A DNA stretch of 64,000 nucleotides from Ctenosaura bakeri (Eukaryota; Chordata; Lepidosauria; Squamata; Iguanidae). The position numbers were made by a program, and so were the translations under genes. Below the pieces are notes generated by a model. It was given only the letters and a program-made list of their open reading frames with translations. It ran no database searches and was not told the DNA's origin. The DNA is taken from positions 1-64,000 of the forward strand of contig CAOLHI010001832.1 of NCBI GenBank assembly GCA_948474755.1, in the 5' to 3' direction. This document shows, one piece after another, positions 25,358 to 37,495 of this stretch (the first letter of the stretch is position 1; each line of letters starts with the position of its first letter).

Positions 25358-26569
25358 TATGTCTCATGAAATGAACTATGCTAACAGTGTTTCTAACACC
25401 GCATTACCAACTGTATTGTTACTTATTAATGCTACTCAGCTAAATTAGGAGGGCAGAATAGGAACTGTGGTCTCTCGAATGCCTTTAACAAACTGATTAA
25501 TGATAACTAAACAAATTAAACAGTCTCAGTTATTAATGTTTATGCTTGTGAATTATCAAATTTTAAATATTTAATATGACTGAATTAATTCTTCAAATGT
25601 AACGTTTTAAGGTCTGGTAAATCCTTTCGTCTTGAAGTTTTCTTTGAAGTTTTTATGACATATTCCACAACAATAGCAACAACCTGTGATGTTCCAGTGG
25701 CTATAGACCAGCAACCACCATTCCCCATTGCCCTCCAAGTAATCTGTGAAAGATGCTACATAATGATGTAATATGCCATTGCCAGAGAATGTCTAAATGA
25801 AAAAAGTCCTTCCTTAACAACCATACAGGCTGTGATCCTGCACGTGTTTGTACTCCAAATACACAGTTCCAGGTACTCCCATTGCCTGGAATCTATCAAG
25901 CAGTGTGTGTGTGTAGGGGGGCTTTGCTGCTGTCATTTATCAGTAGGGAAGGAAGGGAAAGGAAAGATGAATGAGATCATAGAGAAGCAGCTGGTCTCAG
26001 CTTGACTGGAGTGGGGAAAGAAATGACGACACTCTCAAATGTAGCACATGTATCTTTTCCTTCCCCTGAGAGCCCAGGGCAGCCAGATCTCCATGGTCTG
26101 AATTTTTTCCCTCCCATTCCCTCTGGTAAGAAGAAGCAACAGTAACTCCTCATGGGGCTTGAACTCTGCACAAGAACAGAGAATTTCAGACAGAGCACGA
26201 GTGCAATTACTATCCTCCTGTGCTCTGTCAAAAACAAGGTTTATATGTATGTAAGCTACACTTATGAAAAGGTAAGACACAAACAGGATGCTGGCCCTGA
26301 TATATTAAAGACACTAGATTTTTTTTCTGAACCATATAGTAAACCATTGCTTCTTGTCTTCTCTTTTCTGACTACAAAGCTGTAAATTTGTTTATGTGCA
26401 TGTTAAAAGATTAAAACCAAGCTGCTTGCCTTCCCCAACCCCCATCACCCTAGAGCTGGCATCCAGAGCAAGCAACCTTGAATATCATGCGGAAGCTTCC
26501 TGAAGCAGGTTTGATTGGCAGTCCCCTAGCAGCCCCACACTTCCATGGGAAGTTAATAAATGTGTCTAG

Positions 26570-27369
26570 GGTCCTTTTCACATGGTGTTTTTAAAGTGTA
26601 TTAGGCACGCTCCCTCCCCCCTTCATGAGCCGCCATACCACATGACGTTCTGGCAAACCAGGTGCTATCACAGCCACAGATAGTGCTGATAGTGCGTTTT
26701 CTTATTTTCACCTGAAAGGTGAAAATAATCTCCCTTTCACGCATCAGTCATGCGACCAGAGGGCCTGCGGAGCCATCATCCAGTGTGCTTCCGGGAAGGA
26801 CCTGGGAGTGGGCAGGGTGTGGGCAGTCCTGTTGCCTGTCCCTTACGCCGCAGCTCCCAGGGGATGCTCTGCCCAGGAGCAGGCCGGCTGCTGCCCCCAT
26901 TGCAGCAGGGAACACTGCACGACACGTTGCCACGAGAGGCCACCCCAGGGCTGCGTCACCACTCATACTCTAGATGACAGCAGCCTCCAGGTCCAGTTGA
27001 CTGTGTTTTTTTTTTAAAAAAAACACAGCGCTATTGTCAGCACGTTAGCACATTACCAAAGTAGTATGAAACAGCCTGTTGGCAGGATCTATCATGCTAA
27101 TGTTAGCACGATAGTCGATGAAACAATAAAAAAAGAAAAAAGAAAAACCACCGACCAATCAGGGGCGGTGGGGCGGGGACAGGGCGGGACCTGGGTGTGG
27201 TCCAGGACGCTGACATGCGGACGAGGCACCGGGTGGGGACTGGTGCTCTCTCGCGAATGCCCTACTGTGTGCGGACTGCAAGGGGCTCTCTACTGGGCCT
27301 CTTGCGATATTGGCAATATCATGAGGGCTCTAGTTCGTTGTGCTATCAAGGTAAGGTGCAAAAAGGGCC
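26570..27369. mobile_element. Harbinger-like element of a fourth, longer family (800 bp)
   Basis: The left end is GGTCCTTTTCACATGG; the right end AGGTAAGGTGCAAAAAGGGCC-type matches that of the 421-bp family. The flanks TAG and TAA fit a 3-bp duplication with one change. The middle is GC-rich with a T9/A9 foldback near 27007-27025. No transposase is recognised. Confidence 0.6.
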
Positions 27370-27921
27370 TAAGTCACAGCAATTGGTATAGTTTAATATT
27401 TTTAGCTTTTATCCATAAGGAACACCTTGAAGTGGGATTTAGTTCACTCACTTTTGACAACAACAACAAAAAACCATGATAGTGAGAAACATACATTTTT
27501 TTTCAGTAACAGTATGGCTGCTGAAAAAAGAAGGCCCACGCAAAAATGCTTACATGATTTAAAACATGGCCTTATATATTTATATATGTCTATGCCTTTA
27601 TACTGCCATCTATCAGAGGCTAGCTATTAGCCTTCTAGCTTGAAAAAGTTAATTTTGGCATCAGAAGTCCCCAGACCCCCACCCAACTTGTGGACTTGCT
27701 ATCTGGGGGATTATGGGACTTCTAGTCCAAAAATAACTTTGGACTTTGGAATACATAACATGAGTTTTAAAAACAAAATCATGCATTAGCGAACTAAATC
27801 TAGTTAGTATCTACTAATATATCCACAGTAAAATTCTCAGCCCAAATACACCAAATTTATGACAAAATTCTGGGTCTAGACTTAGCTCCTGAAGGCTATA
27901 TGGGCCCAAATTCTAGCATTA

Positions 27922-28673
27922 CAGTTATACCCCAGTTAACAAATTAGATGTGTTCCCATACTTTACTGCTTTAGCAGAAAATTTGTTACCAGAGACAGAA
28001 ATAACATGGAAAGACTAGGAATACGTTCTATATCACACAAAGGAAGAGCAGTTCAACATGCAGCAGCAACATTTTTATTCAAAACTAACAACGATACGCA
28101 CAATGTGAAATGAAACAACCAGGTCATGTAAACTTTGAATAAGTCAACAAAAACATTATAAACCTTCTAAAGACGGCCTGAAGGCTTCTTCAAAAATGAA
28201 TCAGAAAGGACTATATCTTTCCCTAAAGTCCACTTTTCTTAGCATTTCTGTTTTGGTGGCCAGACTTCTAGACCTATGTGTTGTTAACATGCTCTAGGGA
28301 ACTGATGAAGCAGGATCATTTCCTCTCATCTTTTCTCTGCTTTGCTTTTCAAACATGCCCAACAAACGATTCTGCCAGTAGCTCCTGTCTACCTTGCCTG
28401 TTGCAGGCATGCAGAAACAGCAACTGTAAAATTGGTGAGAGAATCCCATTCTTTCTCAGCAAAAGGTTTCTTGCATTGTGTAGTGCAGACATACTGCTGA
28501 GATCCCACACCGAAAGTCTGTGTTTCTCCAGACCATTTTCATAGTGCCAACGCTATTTTAAAAAACTCCCAGCCAGATCAAAAATCAGGAGGAAAGGAGG
28601 GCTGGGTGAGCCAAAAAGGACTTTCTAAAGAGGAGTTTCATTGTCACAGACTTTGTTAACTGAGGTATTCCTG
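27922..28673. mobile_element. Tc1/mariner-like element, uninterrupted copy (752 bp)
   Basis: CAGTTATACCCCAGTTAACA and TGTTAACTGAGGTATTCCTG are inverted ends, with TA on both sides. The interior matches 14409-15346. Non-autonomous. Confidence 0.75.
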
Positions 28674-29794
28674 TACCCTAATATACTTTATGTAATTACA
28701 AGTTCATGATATTTTCCATTACTTTATTGTTTCTGTGTACTGAAGCATTTCATTTCAGCTGCAAATAACAATATTCAGCTAACTAAAATGTCAAATGAGA
28801 AACATGAACAATGTACAAACTGGGACTGGAATGAAAATTCCATCCAAAATATTTTAAAGGGGGTGGCTGGGAGGGTGTCTAGCTGGCTAACAGTTCAATA
28901 ATACAAATACAACAATGAAATTTGGATAGTCCATAATGGGCAATAGAATGAGTACTTATTACCAACACAATTTTTTGTGCCAAAATAAGCAGAAAATTGT
29001 TTTCAAGTGTTCCCCCAGTTTATAAACTGCTAAAAAGGAATGTCACAGCAAAATGAAAGTGTTCGCTGAATTGAGTGGCACTGCTGCAATTAAACGTTAG
29101 ATCCAGGTGGGTTTCTCTCCCTCTCTCCTTTACATTATCATTAAAGAACACAACAACATTAGTGTCCCAAAGCACAGAGCTTCAAATACATTTTGACTTT
29201 CATTCAGAAGCTCTCTTAAACATTGATTGTGAAGGCTTTGATACCAGTAATGAACTTTTACACATGTCATAATGGCTGAGTTTGGGGGAAAGTCTATATT
29301 ATGGATTTATTATTTAACTTGCAGGCAAAGAAAACTGGTCATGACCCCTAGCAAAAGAGACAAGAACAAGGGCATGAAAGCAGGAAGTGTCGGATGCAGG
29401 GTGGCATCTAAGAGGCAGATTCTGCCCTGGAGCTTTCATTCATTTCATTGCAGCATCCATGAAAGAGCCATGAGGCCCACTGAAATGATAGCTGCTAATC
29501 AAATAACACAGTGGTGTTGGCCGGAATAAAAATATATAAGCATGGTTCAAGCACGTTTTAATTGATATGCATATGATTAAAGCAGGAGTGGGCAATTGCA
29601 GAAGGGGGTAGCTCTCCAGGACACATTGGAAGGCTGTGCCCTCCTGTTGTGGCTACAAAAAGAAAAGCCCCCAAATGACCCTATGGGACAAAGGAGGTAT
29701 TTTCTGGGACCTTCCTGGTCCATTTTAGGCCCAGGAGAGGACTTTCTTTTTTAACAAGAAGAAGTAACCAGAAGCCACTTCCTGTTCACATCCT

Positions 29795-29800
29795 GTTTCA

Positions 29801-29858
<58 letters not shown>

Positions 29859-29960
29859 TTATTTCTATCCCGCCTCTCCCAATGGATCGAGGCGGCATTA
29901 CAAAAATATATAAAAACATTAAAACATTAAAATGCACCCCATCCTCCCCACCCTCCAACC
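29795..29960 (-). repeat. (AAT)n microsatellite next to a tRNA-SINE 3' part
   Basis: About 18 AAT units (29801-29856) are followed by CCGCCTCTCCCAATGGATCG, which matches the 3' region of the SINE at 41985. The poly-Leu frame on the minus strand is an artefact. Confidence 0.75.
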
Positions 29961-30487
29961 CTTCCATCCCCCTCTCTTGGGCCTAAATTGGTTCAGGGTG
30001 GGCCGAAAATATGGTGGAAATGCCCCATACCCTCCCTAAAGGGCACCTTAGGACAAAAAGTTTTGAAAAATGGTGCAAAAATGTAATTTTTTAAATTTGA
30101 CCTGGTGGAGGGCAGGTATGTCTCGAAACATGGTAGAAATGCCCCCTACCTCCCTACAGGGCTTCTGGGGACATTTTGGAGCAAAAACATTTTTAAAAAC
30201 TGAGGGAAAATTCAACTCCCTTGGGAGTTACAAAAGTGGGCTTGGAGGGCTACACAGGCCAGACTTTGGCCGCTCCTGGATTAAAGTATATTTAAACTTT
30301 CTGTCTCTCCCCCCATCCACACACCCCTTTTTAAAAAAAATCTTGTACCCTTCCAAACACTTTGTAGAAAGCATTTCCTGAAAAAGTGAGCTAAGCAAAG
30401 CAAAGCTGAGCATATGCCTACAAGACCTAACAGACAGGATGTCTAGCTTCTCCGGTCAAGGCTAGCAGGCCTTACATAAATAAGTGT

Positions 30488-30495
30488 TACAATAC
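30488..30495 (-). other. FGD5: Splice donor after the FGD5 large exon
   Basis: The minus-strand sequence is AAAG|GTATTGT. Beyond the GT the match to consensus is moderate (no G at +5). Placement is supported by protein similarity: conserved FGD5 sequence stops here, and the split codon AG+N matches Ser at the same point of human FGD5. Confidence 0.85.
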
Positions 30496-33481
30496 CTTTC
30501 TGTTTCCTGGTTGGTAGGTTGCTGTTTATTGTTCTCAAAGGCTGTAAAACTGCTCATATCCACATAACCATCATTCTCATTTGCTGCAGATAATGCCCTG
30601 CTAGGATCTTCAAAAAATTCAGTAAAGGTTCCTGCCCTGGTGGGCCGTTGTGGGGGAATTTGTATATTTTCATAGTCAGAGTTCATTGCTGGGATATTTT
30701 CATAGTCCGAAGTGTCAGCATTAGGAAATGAAATAGACCTAGGCTTAGTTAAAGGAAGAGGCATGAAAGGCGGTCTTGAACGGTCCTCAAAGGATTCCAC
30801 CCTTGACACACTTCTGCTAAAGGTTTTGGGTGTCCCTTTTCTTTTGCCATCCTTGTAGAAGAGAACAGTTGGGGACTCAGAGGCCCTCAGCTTTCCAGTC
30901 CGTGATATTAGCTGAGGAGAACTACTCAGACTTCTTCTATCCAGTTCCATGACCCTAGAAGGTCCATGATAACTAGATTCTGAGGAGGACCTTGAAGAAG
31001 AAATGTGAACATCCACATGGACTTTATTTTCTGTCTTCTTCTTGAATTTTAAGGTGAGAAACTTTTTAAAAGAGGACTTCTTTTTCTTGCAGTACTTATC
31101 AGGAGATTCAGTCTCTATCAAAAGTGAAGGTGAGCTTTTTGTAATGGGCTTCTTGGTGATACAGGCCAATTCAAACGGAGGTGGAATATCAACAACAGAG
31201 GTTGGAGTGGAGACGCCACTGGATGGAAGGTGATTTCTCTGGGAAAAGCTACCTGAGGAACTAATTACACATGGTAAAGAGAGGTCATCTGTCCTGTTTA
31301 CTCTATTGTAATCCAATATAGAATTATCAGTTTCTCCATATACAGAGACAGAGATATCTCTGCCTTCTACTGAATAAGATCGAGGATATAAAGCAAAGTG
31401 CCTTGGCTTTGCAGGTAATGCTCTATTCAGTTCCATGGGTTTTCCTTCTAACAGACAGAAACTGTGTCCTACATTTTCAGTAATGGTTGCGGCTGCAGGT
31501 TCATTATCTGGGCCTGTTTCTTCTGGAACTGTTTCTGGTACATAGCCAGGTATTTTTCCAGAAAGGGACCTTGTTCTAGTAACAATGCTCTTCCGATCAA
31601 GAGGGAGTAAGTGACTTTCACTGTTGCTGTTTGTTTCCTCTCTGAAATCATTTGAACTGTCTTGGACACCAGCCTCCTGCCCTTGTTTTCCAGCACAAAA
31701 GGTTTCATTTGCTGAAGGCAAACTGTCTCCCAACACGTATGGGTCATCTAAGGAATCACAACTAATTTCTTCACCATTATCAGGAACAACAACGACTTCA
31801 GGAACCACTGGCACTTCCTTGATCACATATTTACTGCATGAGTTCATTTCAGTTTTGCTGTGACAGCACTGGTCCATCTCTCCTGCAGAATGCCAGGTAT
31901 CTTCAGCTGATGTTTCAATGAGTGTATTTGATATAGTTTCTTCATGACTGCTTTGATCAGCCTCAAGCATGTGGTTATCTGACTGTGTGTCCTCCAAAGT
32001 ACATTCATTCCTGCTGTCATCTCCAAGGAAAACATCTGGCTTAGATGCTCCTGCCTGCTCTGAATCACATTCAAGCCCGTTACCTTCTTGAAAACTAATG
32101 GGCTGGTTATTGTTTCCCTCAGATAACAAATCTTCACCTAATTGTTCTTCAGGAGAGTTGGGAGCATCCTCACTGCATTCTTTTTCAAAGGGAATGATCT
32201 GGCAGTTATCATCCACGGTCTCTGGGTCTACCACTTCATTTTGTTCTTCAGTTTCTTCCCTTGCACCACATACTGTCCCAGATGCTTCCTCTGTACCCTT
32301 TGTCTCAGTGGTTTGGTAGTCACTATCTGTATTTTCTTCTAGTTTTATGCCTACTTCCCATTCAGCGCTTGAGCCTAGTTCCTCCTCTGTTCCAGCATCA
32401 ACTTCATTTGTGGTCTCTTCTAAAATCTCATCAGGATCAGGACCAAATCCATTTGATTCCAATCCAATGTGTGTCTCTTCAGAATTATGAATGATATTAT
32501 CATCAGTACTTGTAAAATTGTCTTCTATATGCTCCTCCTCTGGAGGGAGAGTTGATTGGTCATCACTAGCTGATGGACCCATTTCTGCATCAGCATTAGG
32601 TTGATCCTCTTGTAGAATCTGAGGTGGATCCTCTTCTTCTTGAGCTTCAGCAACAAATGGCAAATCTTCTGAAGTTGACTCTGGGTCCTCTAAATGCCTT
32701 AAAATAATATCTTCACATATCCTGTCCTTCAAAGTCTCATCTCCATTCAAAATCATATTGTCCATATTATACTCATTATTGTCCTTTACCTGATCCAGTT
32801 CTCTGAGTGTTTCATCACCTTCATCTGCACAGTTCATTGTGGTGTCTTTGGGATAAGTCTCCCTGTCCACATTTTCACATTCATCCTTTGGTACGTCCTC
32901 CTTTTCCTCTTCAGATGCTTCAGAAATGCCAGAAGCCTGGAGTTTTGTTGGTTCTACTGTGTCATCTCCTACTAGTTCACTGTCATTGTTGTCCGATATA
33001 TTTATTTCAATTGTACAGATCTCACTGTTCTCAGTGCAGTTATCTTCTTCTTCACCTGTTGTTTCAGGAATGGGTAAGGTCTCATTCTCTGCTGTCTCCT
33101 CCTGCTCATGTTCAGAGTCATTACAATCTTTATTAGTAAGTTGAGCTCCAGGAATTACAATATATTCATCACTGACTTCTGAATCAGGACACTCTGTGCT
33201 GTCACACTGATTTCCTTCACGAAGGTTTCCCTCTAGCTTTCCATTGGTATATTTGTTAAAGGTATTGTTGGCATAAACAGTGGATCTCTGTAGAAGTGCA
33301 GGGTCGTTGTCAGTGGAGATTTTTGGCTTGGGAGCAATGGGTGGTTTTGGACCCCTAGACATAGAGTTTGAATTGTGCAATGTGCCAGGCTTCGAGAGTG
33401 ATGGAGGAAGTTTGGAAGCAGCTATGGAAGCAAGATGACTGAGAATCTTTGGTTTTGGTGCTAGTGGTGGCTTTGTATGAT
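30496..33481 (-). CDS. FGD5: FGD5 large N-terminal coding exon (partial gene)
   Basis: FGD5 is a FYVE, RhoGEF and PH domain protein that activates Cdc42, chiefly in endothelium. This exon holds only the long pre-catalytic region. With the upstream start proposed here it covers residues 5-999. Two KPP(L/I)APKPK motifs lie at residues 8-16 and 50-58, followed by an acidic, low-complexity stretch (about 60-560). Blocks that I recognise as near-identical to mammalian FGD5 follow: PGYVPETVPEETGP (about 646), RALPAKPRHFALYPRS (about 688), a basic KKKKSSFKKF patch (about 801), two YENI tyrosine motifs (about 929 and 938) and NENDGYVDMSSF. On the minus strand a pyrimidine-rich acceptor ending CCTCCAG precedes base 33481, and the exon ends at AAAG|GTATTG, leaving a phase-2 codon (AG). 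The next human residue is Ser, which fits. The Met used in mammals corresponds to 33362-33360 (residue 45), but its context is weak (T at -3 and +4). The frame carries on to a stop near 30462 only by reading into the intron. DH, PH and FYVE exons are not in this exon. Confidence 0.95.
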
Positions 33482-33510
33482 CTGGAGGAAGGAAGAATAG
33501 AAAATGTTAT
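33482..33510 (-). other. FGD5: Splice acceptor of the FGD5 large exon
   Basis: Read on the minus strand, an almost unbroken pyrimidine tract (TTTTCTATTCTTCC then TTCCTCCAG) ends exactly where the proline-rich KPPLAPKPK reading frame starts. The in-frame stop TAA lies just upstream, inside the tract region. This is what an internal exon looks like, not a 5' UTR. Confidence 0.85.
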
Positions 33511-33890
33511 ATTAGCAAGCTTCTTCACTACTTCAAGAAATATTAAGTTCTTAGTATGTCATTTACACCCAGAGAATAGAAAACCAGTTTGACAAGTAAT
33601 TGATTAGAATTAAGGCCCCAAAAGCAGTAAGTTATCAATTATAGTAGTTTCCTTTCTCATTACTTGAAAGTCACTAAATGGTTACTCTTTATCACATAAA
33701 AAAATAATAATAAAACATATCCAAATGCAACAGCCACTGAACTGTGATACAAAACACACCTAAACAGTGAGGTCACACAGCCTAGAACTGTAAGCAAAAT
33801 TAGCTGCAGTAGCATCACAAGAAGATGGAAATTATCAATTATTATGTTACACTTGTAATGCAACTTAGTCACAAAGAAAAAAAGAAAGAA

Positions 33891-33966
33891 AAAAGAAAAG
33901 AAAAGAAAAGAAAAGAAAAGAAAAGAAAAGAAAAGAAAAGAAAAGAAAAGAAAAGAAAAGAAAAGA
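33891..33966 (+). repeat. (AAAAG)n microsatellite
   Basis: About 15 near-perfect AAAAG units lie 410 bp upstream of the FGD5 large-exon acceptor. On the transcribed (minus) strand this is a (CTTTT)n tract. Confidence 0.95.
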
Positions 33967-34039
33967 AGAGGAATTTCAGGTAGACCATCATTTGTAAGTA
34001 GTCACTCTCCTGGTCTGTTTAAAACAGGGAGACACAAAG

Positions 34040-34600
34040 TATGTATCATCATAGAATTACAGAATCTTAGGCCCTTTTCGCACACCATTTTCCATGCAAA
34101 AGGGCACCTGGAGCGTCACGTGATTGTGAGGAGTGATCTGCACGATGCACTCACGATCGTGCAACACTCTAGGGGCCGGCAGGTGCCGATCACGCACCTT
34201 TTCATTTCCACCTAGAAGCCAAAAATGGTGCATGATTGCGTATTGCTCCCAGGCCCTGTGCGCACTTACCTGGTGTGTGGAGCCTCCGGAGCTGCGCCAG
34301 TCATGCTTCCTGCCCCAGCGCAGCCTGGGAAGGTCCCAGGCTGCACTGTGGAAGGAAAAGGCGGGGCTCTTGAATGAGCAGGCAGCTCATGCGGAGCCAA
34401 AGGACCCCAGACGCGAGAGCCTCTCACCAGAGGCTGCTCGCGCGATCCCCGCACCCCAGCGCCGGAAGAAGGTAAGGTGCAGAAAGGGCCATAGAGTTGG
34501 AAGGGGCTGCATGGGCCATGTAGTTCAACCCCCTGCCATTAAGGAATACACATGTAAAGCACCTTCCAAGGCAATCAATTCCACTGTCAAACAGCTTTTA
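34040..34600 (-). mobile_element. CR1 LINE 3' tail, interrupted by MITE copy D
   Basis: ATCATAGAATTACAGAATC at the left, and AGAGTTGGAAGGGGCTGC then GTTCAACCCCCTGCCATT at the right, form a CR1 3' end in minus sense. Confidence 0.75.
34070..34490 (-). mobile_element. CpG-rich Harbinger-like MITE, copy D, inside a CR1 tail (421 bp)
   Basis: Termini GGCCCTTTTCGCAC and GTGCAGAAAGGGCC. The flanks TTA and ATA fit a 3-bp duplication with one later change. On both sides the sequence is the 3' end of a CR1 LINE (AGAATCTTA | element | ATAGAGTTGGAAGG), so this is a nested insertion. Confidence 0.8.
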
Positions 34601-35359
34601 CAGTTAAAAAAAATTAAAAAGTTCATTGTAATGTTTACGTAGGATCTCTTTTCTTGTAATTTGAACCATGAAATGATATCCTTAATTGCATCAACATAGA
34701 TAAATGTAGAGCTGAACTAGAATTGGAAAGAGGGCTCTTGCGCCAAGAGGTATTTTGTTGCATACCAGGATGCTGGACAAGATAGGCCTGTGATCTGAGG
34801 TAGTATGACCATTCTTATATCCTTTACTTGTGATTCCACCCAAGGTGAACATAATCTTTCTGGCCATTTATTGTGATGCACCAAGTCTTCAACAAACTCT
34901 TCCTCCACCAACATTTTTGCAAACCCAGAGAATCAAAACAACAACAATATTCCAGAGATGACAGCCCCAGTAGACTGACCTACATATGACAGCTGCAAAG
35001 TGTTTACCTTGATGAGTTATAACCACAGCATGGAAAAGTTGAATCAGGAAGTGAAGTAGAAATGACTTCTACTTACTTCCTGTTGCTAAAAAGGCCTCTC
35101 CTGTGCCTAATATGGCTGAGAGGGTCTAAAAACATGGTAAAAATGTCCCCTGTGCTCCTTAGCGGATAGTTGGGGGTGAAAAATTGGGAATATGGTGGGA
35201 ATGGCCCTCCAATATCTTCTGGGTGACTAAAGTGGTCTCCTAGTCTTCCACAGTTATGAGAGACTCTCCTCATATTGTAACTGGTGGGAAAACAGACAAT
35301 AAAACAAACTCTGTTCACAATAAGTTTGTTTAAAAGTCACCTTTGATCAACAAACATTT

Positions 35360-35600
35360 TATCATCAGTTGTTGTACAAATCTCTTTAGTTCAAATTGGA
35401 AGGTACTCTGGAAGTTATCTAGTCCAATCCCCTTTTCACTGCCAGATCTGCAATGCAGAACATAGCTGCAGGGTCCCTGACAGATGGACATCCAGACTCT
35501 ACCAAATCCCTGGGCAGGCTGTTCCACTACCAAATGGCTCTTACTGTTAGCAAGTTTCTTTTCAATGAATAGGCTATTCCAGATGGAGCAAATATGGCTG
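35360..35600 (-). mobile_element. CR1 LINE, old fragment
   Basis: AAATTGGAAGGTACTCTGG, ATCTAGTCCAATCCCCTTTT and GGCTGTTCCACTACCAAATG follow the CR1 3' order, strongly diverged. Confidence 0.55.
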
Positions 35601-37495
35601 TTGATTGGTATATTTGTTGCTGTAGTTCTCAGATTTTTTTTTTTTAAATAACCATACAATGTTTCTGTTGTCCTTGGCTATTTACCGGCTATCCCCAGCA
35701 CTAAAAATGTATTCCCAACCAGAGGTTGTTTTTTTTAAGAACCAGAATATATGACAACAACAACATTTCAAAGGGAACATATGGTTCTATACTTGTGGTT
35801 CATGCTGGCAACCTTGAGGTACTCCTTCTGGCTACCTAGGGATAGGGTGGGTAAAAGATGTCCCTTACAAACTTATATTAAGATTTTTAGAATACCGCTT
35901 CTTTTAAAAAGAAGCCATGTCCATACTGGGGTTTAATGTCTAGAATCAAGAATGAGCACTGAAGGGTTCTGCAGGATGATTGGCCAAGTTGCCTACAGAG
36001 CCATGAGAACTGACTGATGACTGCCTAAGTTGTCTCTGACTATCATACAGCTTCCTTCATCCTCCCCACTCCCCGCATTGCCATTTACAAGTTGGAGATG
36101 CTATGAATAGATCTGGTGGGGGGTGGGCATAAAGAGGCACCAATGGGCAATAAGTGAGAAGCTTTTTTAAAAAGAGCTCTTGCTTCTTCACACTATTCTG
36201 GAATTGCTCGATGGTTAATCAAAATCTGCTTGCCTGCTATTTCCTCTCTATGGTGTGAGTTTTGCCCTCTGAAGTAACAAAGGTGAGTCTGCTCCATCAT
36301 CTATGTAACAGCTTTTCAGATAGATGGAGACCGTTGTTGCCTCTCCAACAGATTATGGGAGCAAATTTATCCAAAGGAATTGTATCATCCAGCCAATAAA
36401 TAACGGTTGATTCAATGTGGGCATAATCCAGTCTAGCTTTGACTTCTATTAATTTCAACAAGAGGAATTAAGTACAGGTTCTCCTGCTGCAGTCAACAGG
36501 ACTTAAAACTGTTTGACTTCAATAGGATCACACTCCTTTCAATGGCGATGAAGCAGCAGGATTGTATTCAAGCCAGAGGCAAAGGGGCTACAATCAGTGT
36601 CAACACAAGTTCATTCTCCCCCAAAAATTCTTTCAGTTGTTTAACCTTTTCCAAAGAGCAAAGCTATAAAGGGCAAGTCTCCCTGGCAGGCAGCTTTCTT
36701 TTGTTTTAAAGTTACTGCCAGGGCTCACAAAAGCTTTATGATTGATGCTCTTGACAGCTATTGGCTCTGTTTTAGTTACAGAAGAAGCAGGCAGAGCAGT
36801 TTTCTTTACCACACCCCAGTTCAGGATATCACAACAAGTCTACTTTCTTCTAGTATGAGATTCATGGAGAACTTTCCCCTGTTTCTGATTCTAGTAGATT
36901 ATCCCAAACGTCAATTTGGTGAACATTTTCCAGTTCCAATTTATTTCAAGTGTGTGGGATTCAATCACTTAATCTCAGACGTTCCTTAACATCAAATGCA
37001 GTTACACTTTTCTTATAATAGCAACTTCACAAGTTTTAAGACTTTGAGAGGTAAACCTTGAAAGGGTTAAACGGAAAGTGAAGTCCGTGGCCTTGCACAC
37101 GCTTTTGAATCACAGCATCCATCATCACTAACCGTGCTTGCTCGGACCTAATGTAGAACAGCTTAATGTATTCATTTAATAGTGCAGTGTAGCTTGTAAG
37201 AATTACTTTTCTAGTTCTGGAGATATACCCTTACTCAATAGTAGAGAAGGAATATCAGATAGTTCAGTTGCTAAGTCTTTTATGGCTCTTGTCCTGTCAT
37301 GTGTGGAGAGATGATAACAAGAAGAGAACATATTTTGCATCTCAGGACATGCATTGCATGCAGATTTTTTAATCAAAATTAACTATTTTTGTAACTTTTG
37401 AGAAACTGAGAAGTGAAAACTAATTATAATGGCAATTACTGGAGTGGGGGCTTGGGACTGTAACTGATTACTTTTTAAATGTCATCTAAATACTC

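Larger units (their letters stand above)
1..30495 (-). other. FGD5: FGD5 intron downstream of the large exon
   Basis: Inferred intron: it starts at the donor at 30495 and I found no FGD5 DH, PH or FYVE coding block in the rest of the window. It is filled with transposon remnants listed separately. Stretches where I recognise neither a gene nor a clear repeat: about 350-2100, 8330-9000, 11370-11980, 12190-13050, 13170-14400, 15350-17530, 17660-18690, 19150-20500, 21340-22650, 24155-24925, 25360-26565 and 28680-29790. Very short exons could still be hidden in these. Confidence 0.6.

Noticed and set aside
29725..29967. Poly-leucine protein
   Set aside because: Produced by the (AAT)n microsatellite read on the other strand.
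1..30495. FGD5 DH, PH and FYVE exons
   Set aside because: I looked for the coding blocks expected on the minus strand and could not identify any. They are probably outside the window, although very short exons may have been missed.
33363..33380. TTG at 33380 or the Met at 33362 as the FGD5 start
   Set aside because: TTG is not a likely start here, and the frame continues upstream with conserved-looking proline-rich sequence to a good acceptor. The Met at 33362 has poor context, though use as a second start is not excluded.
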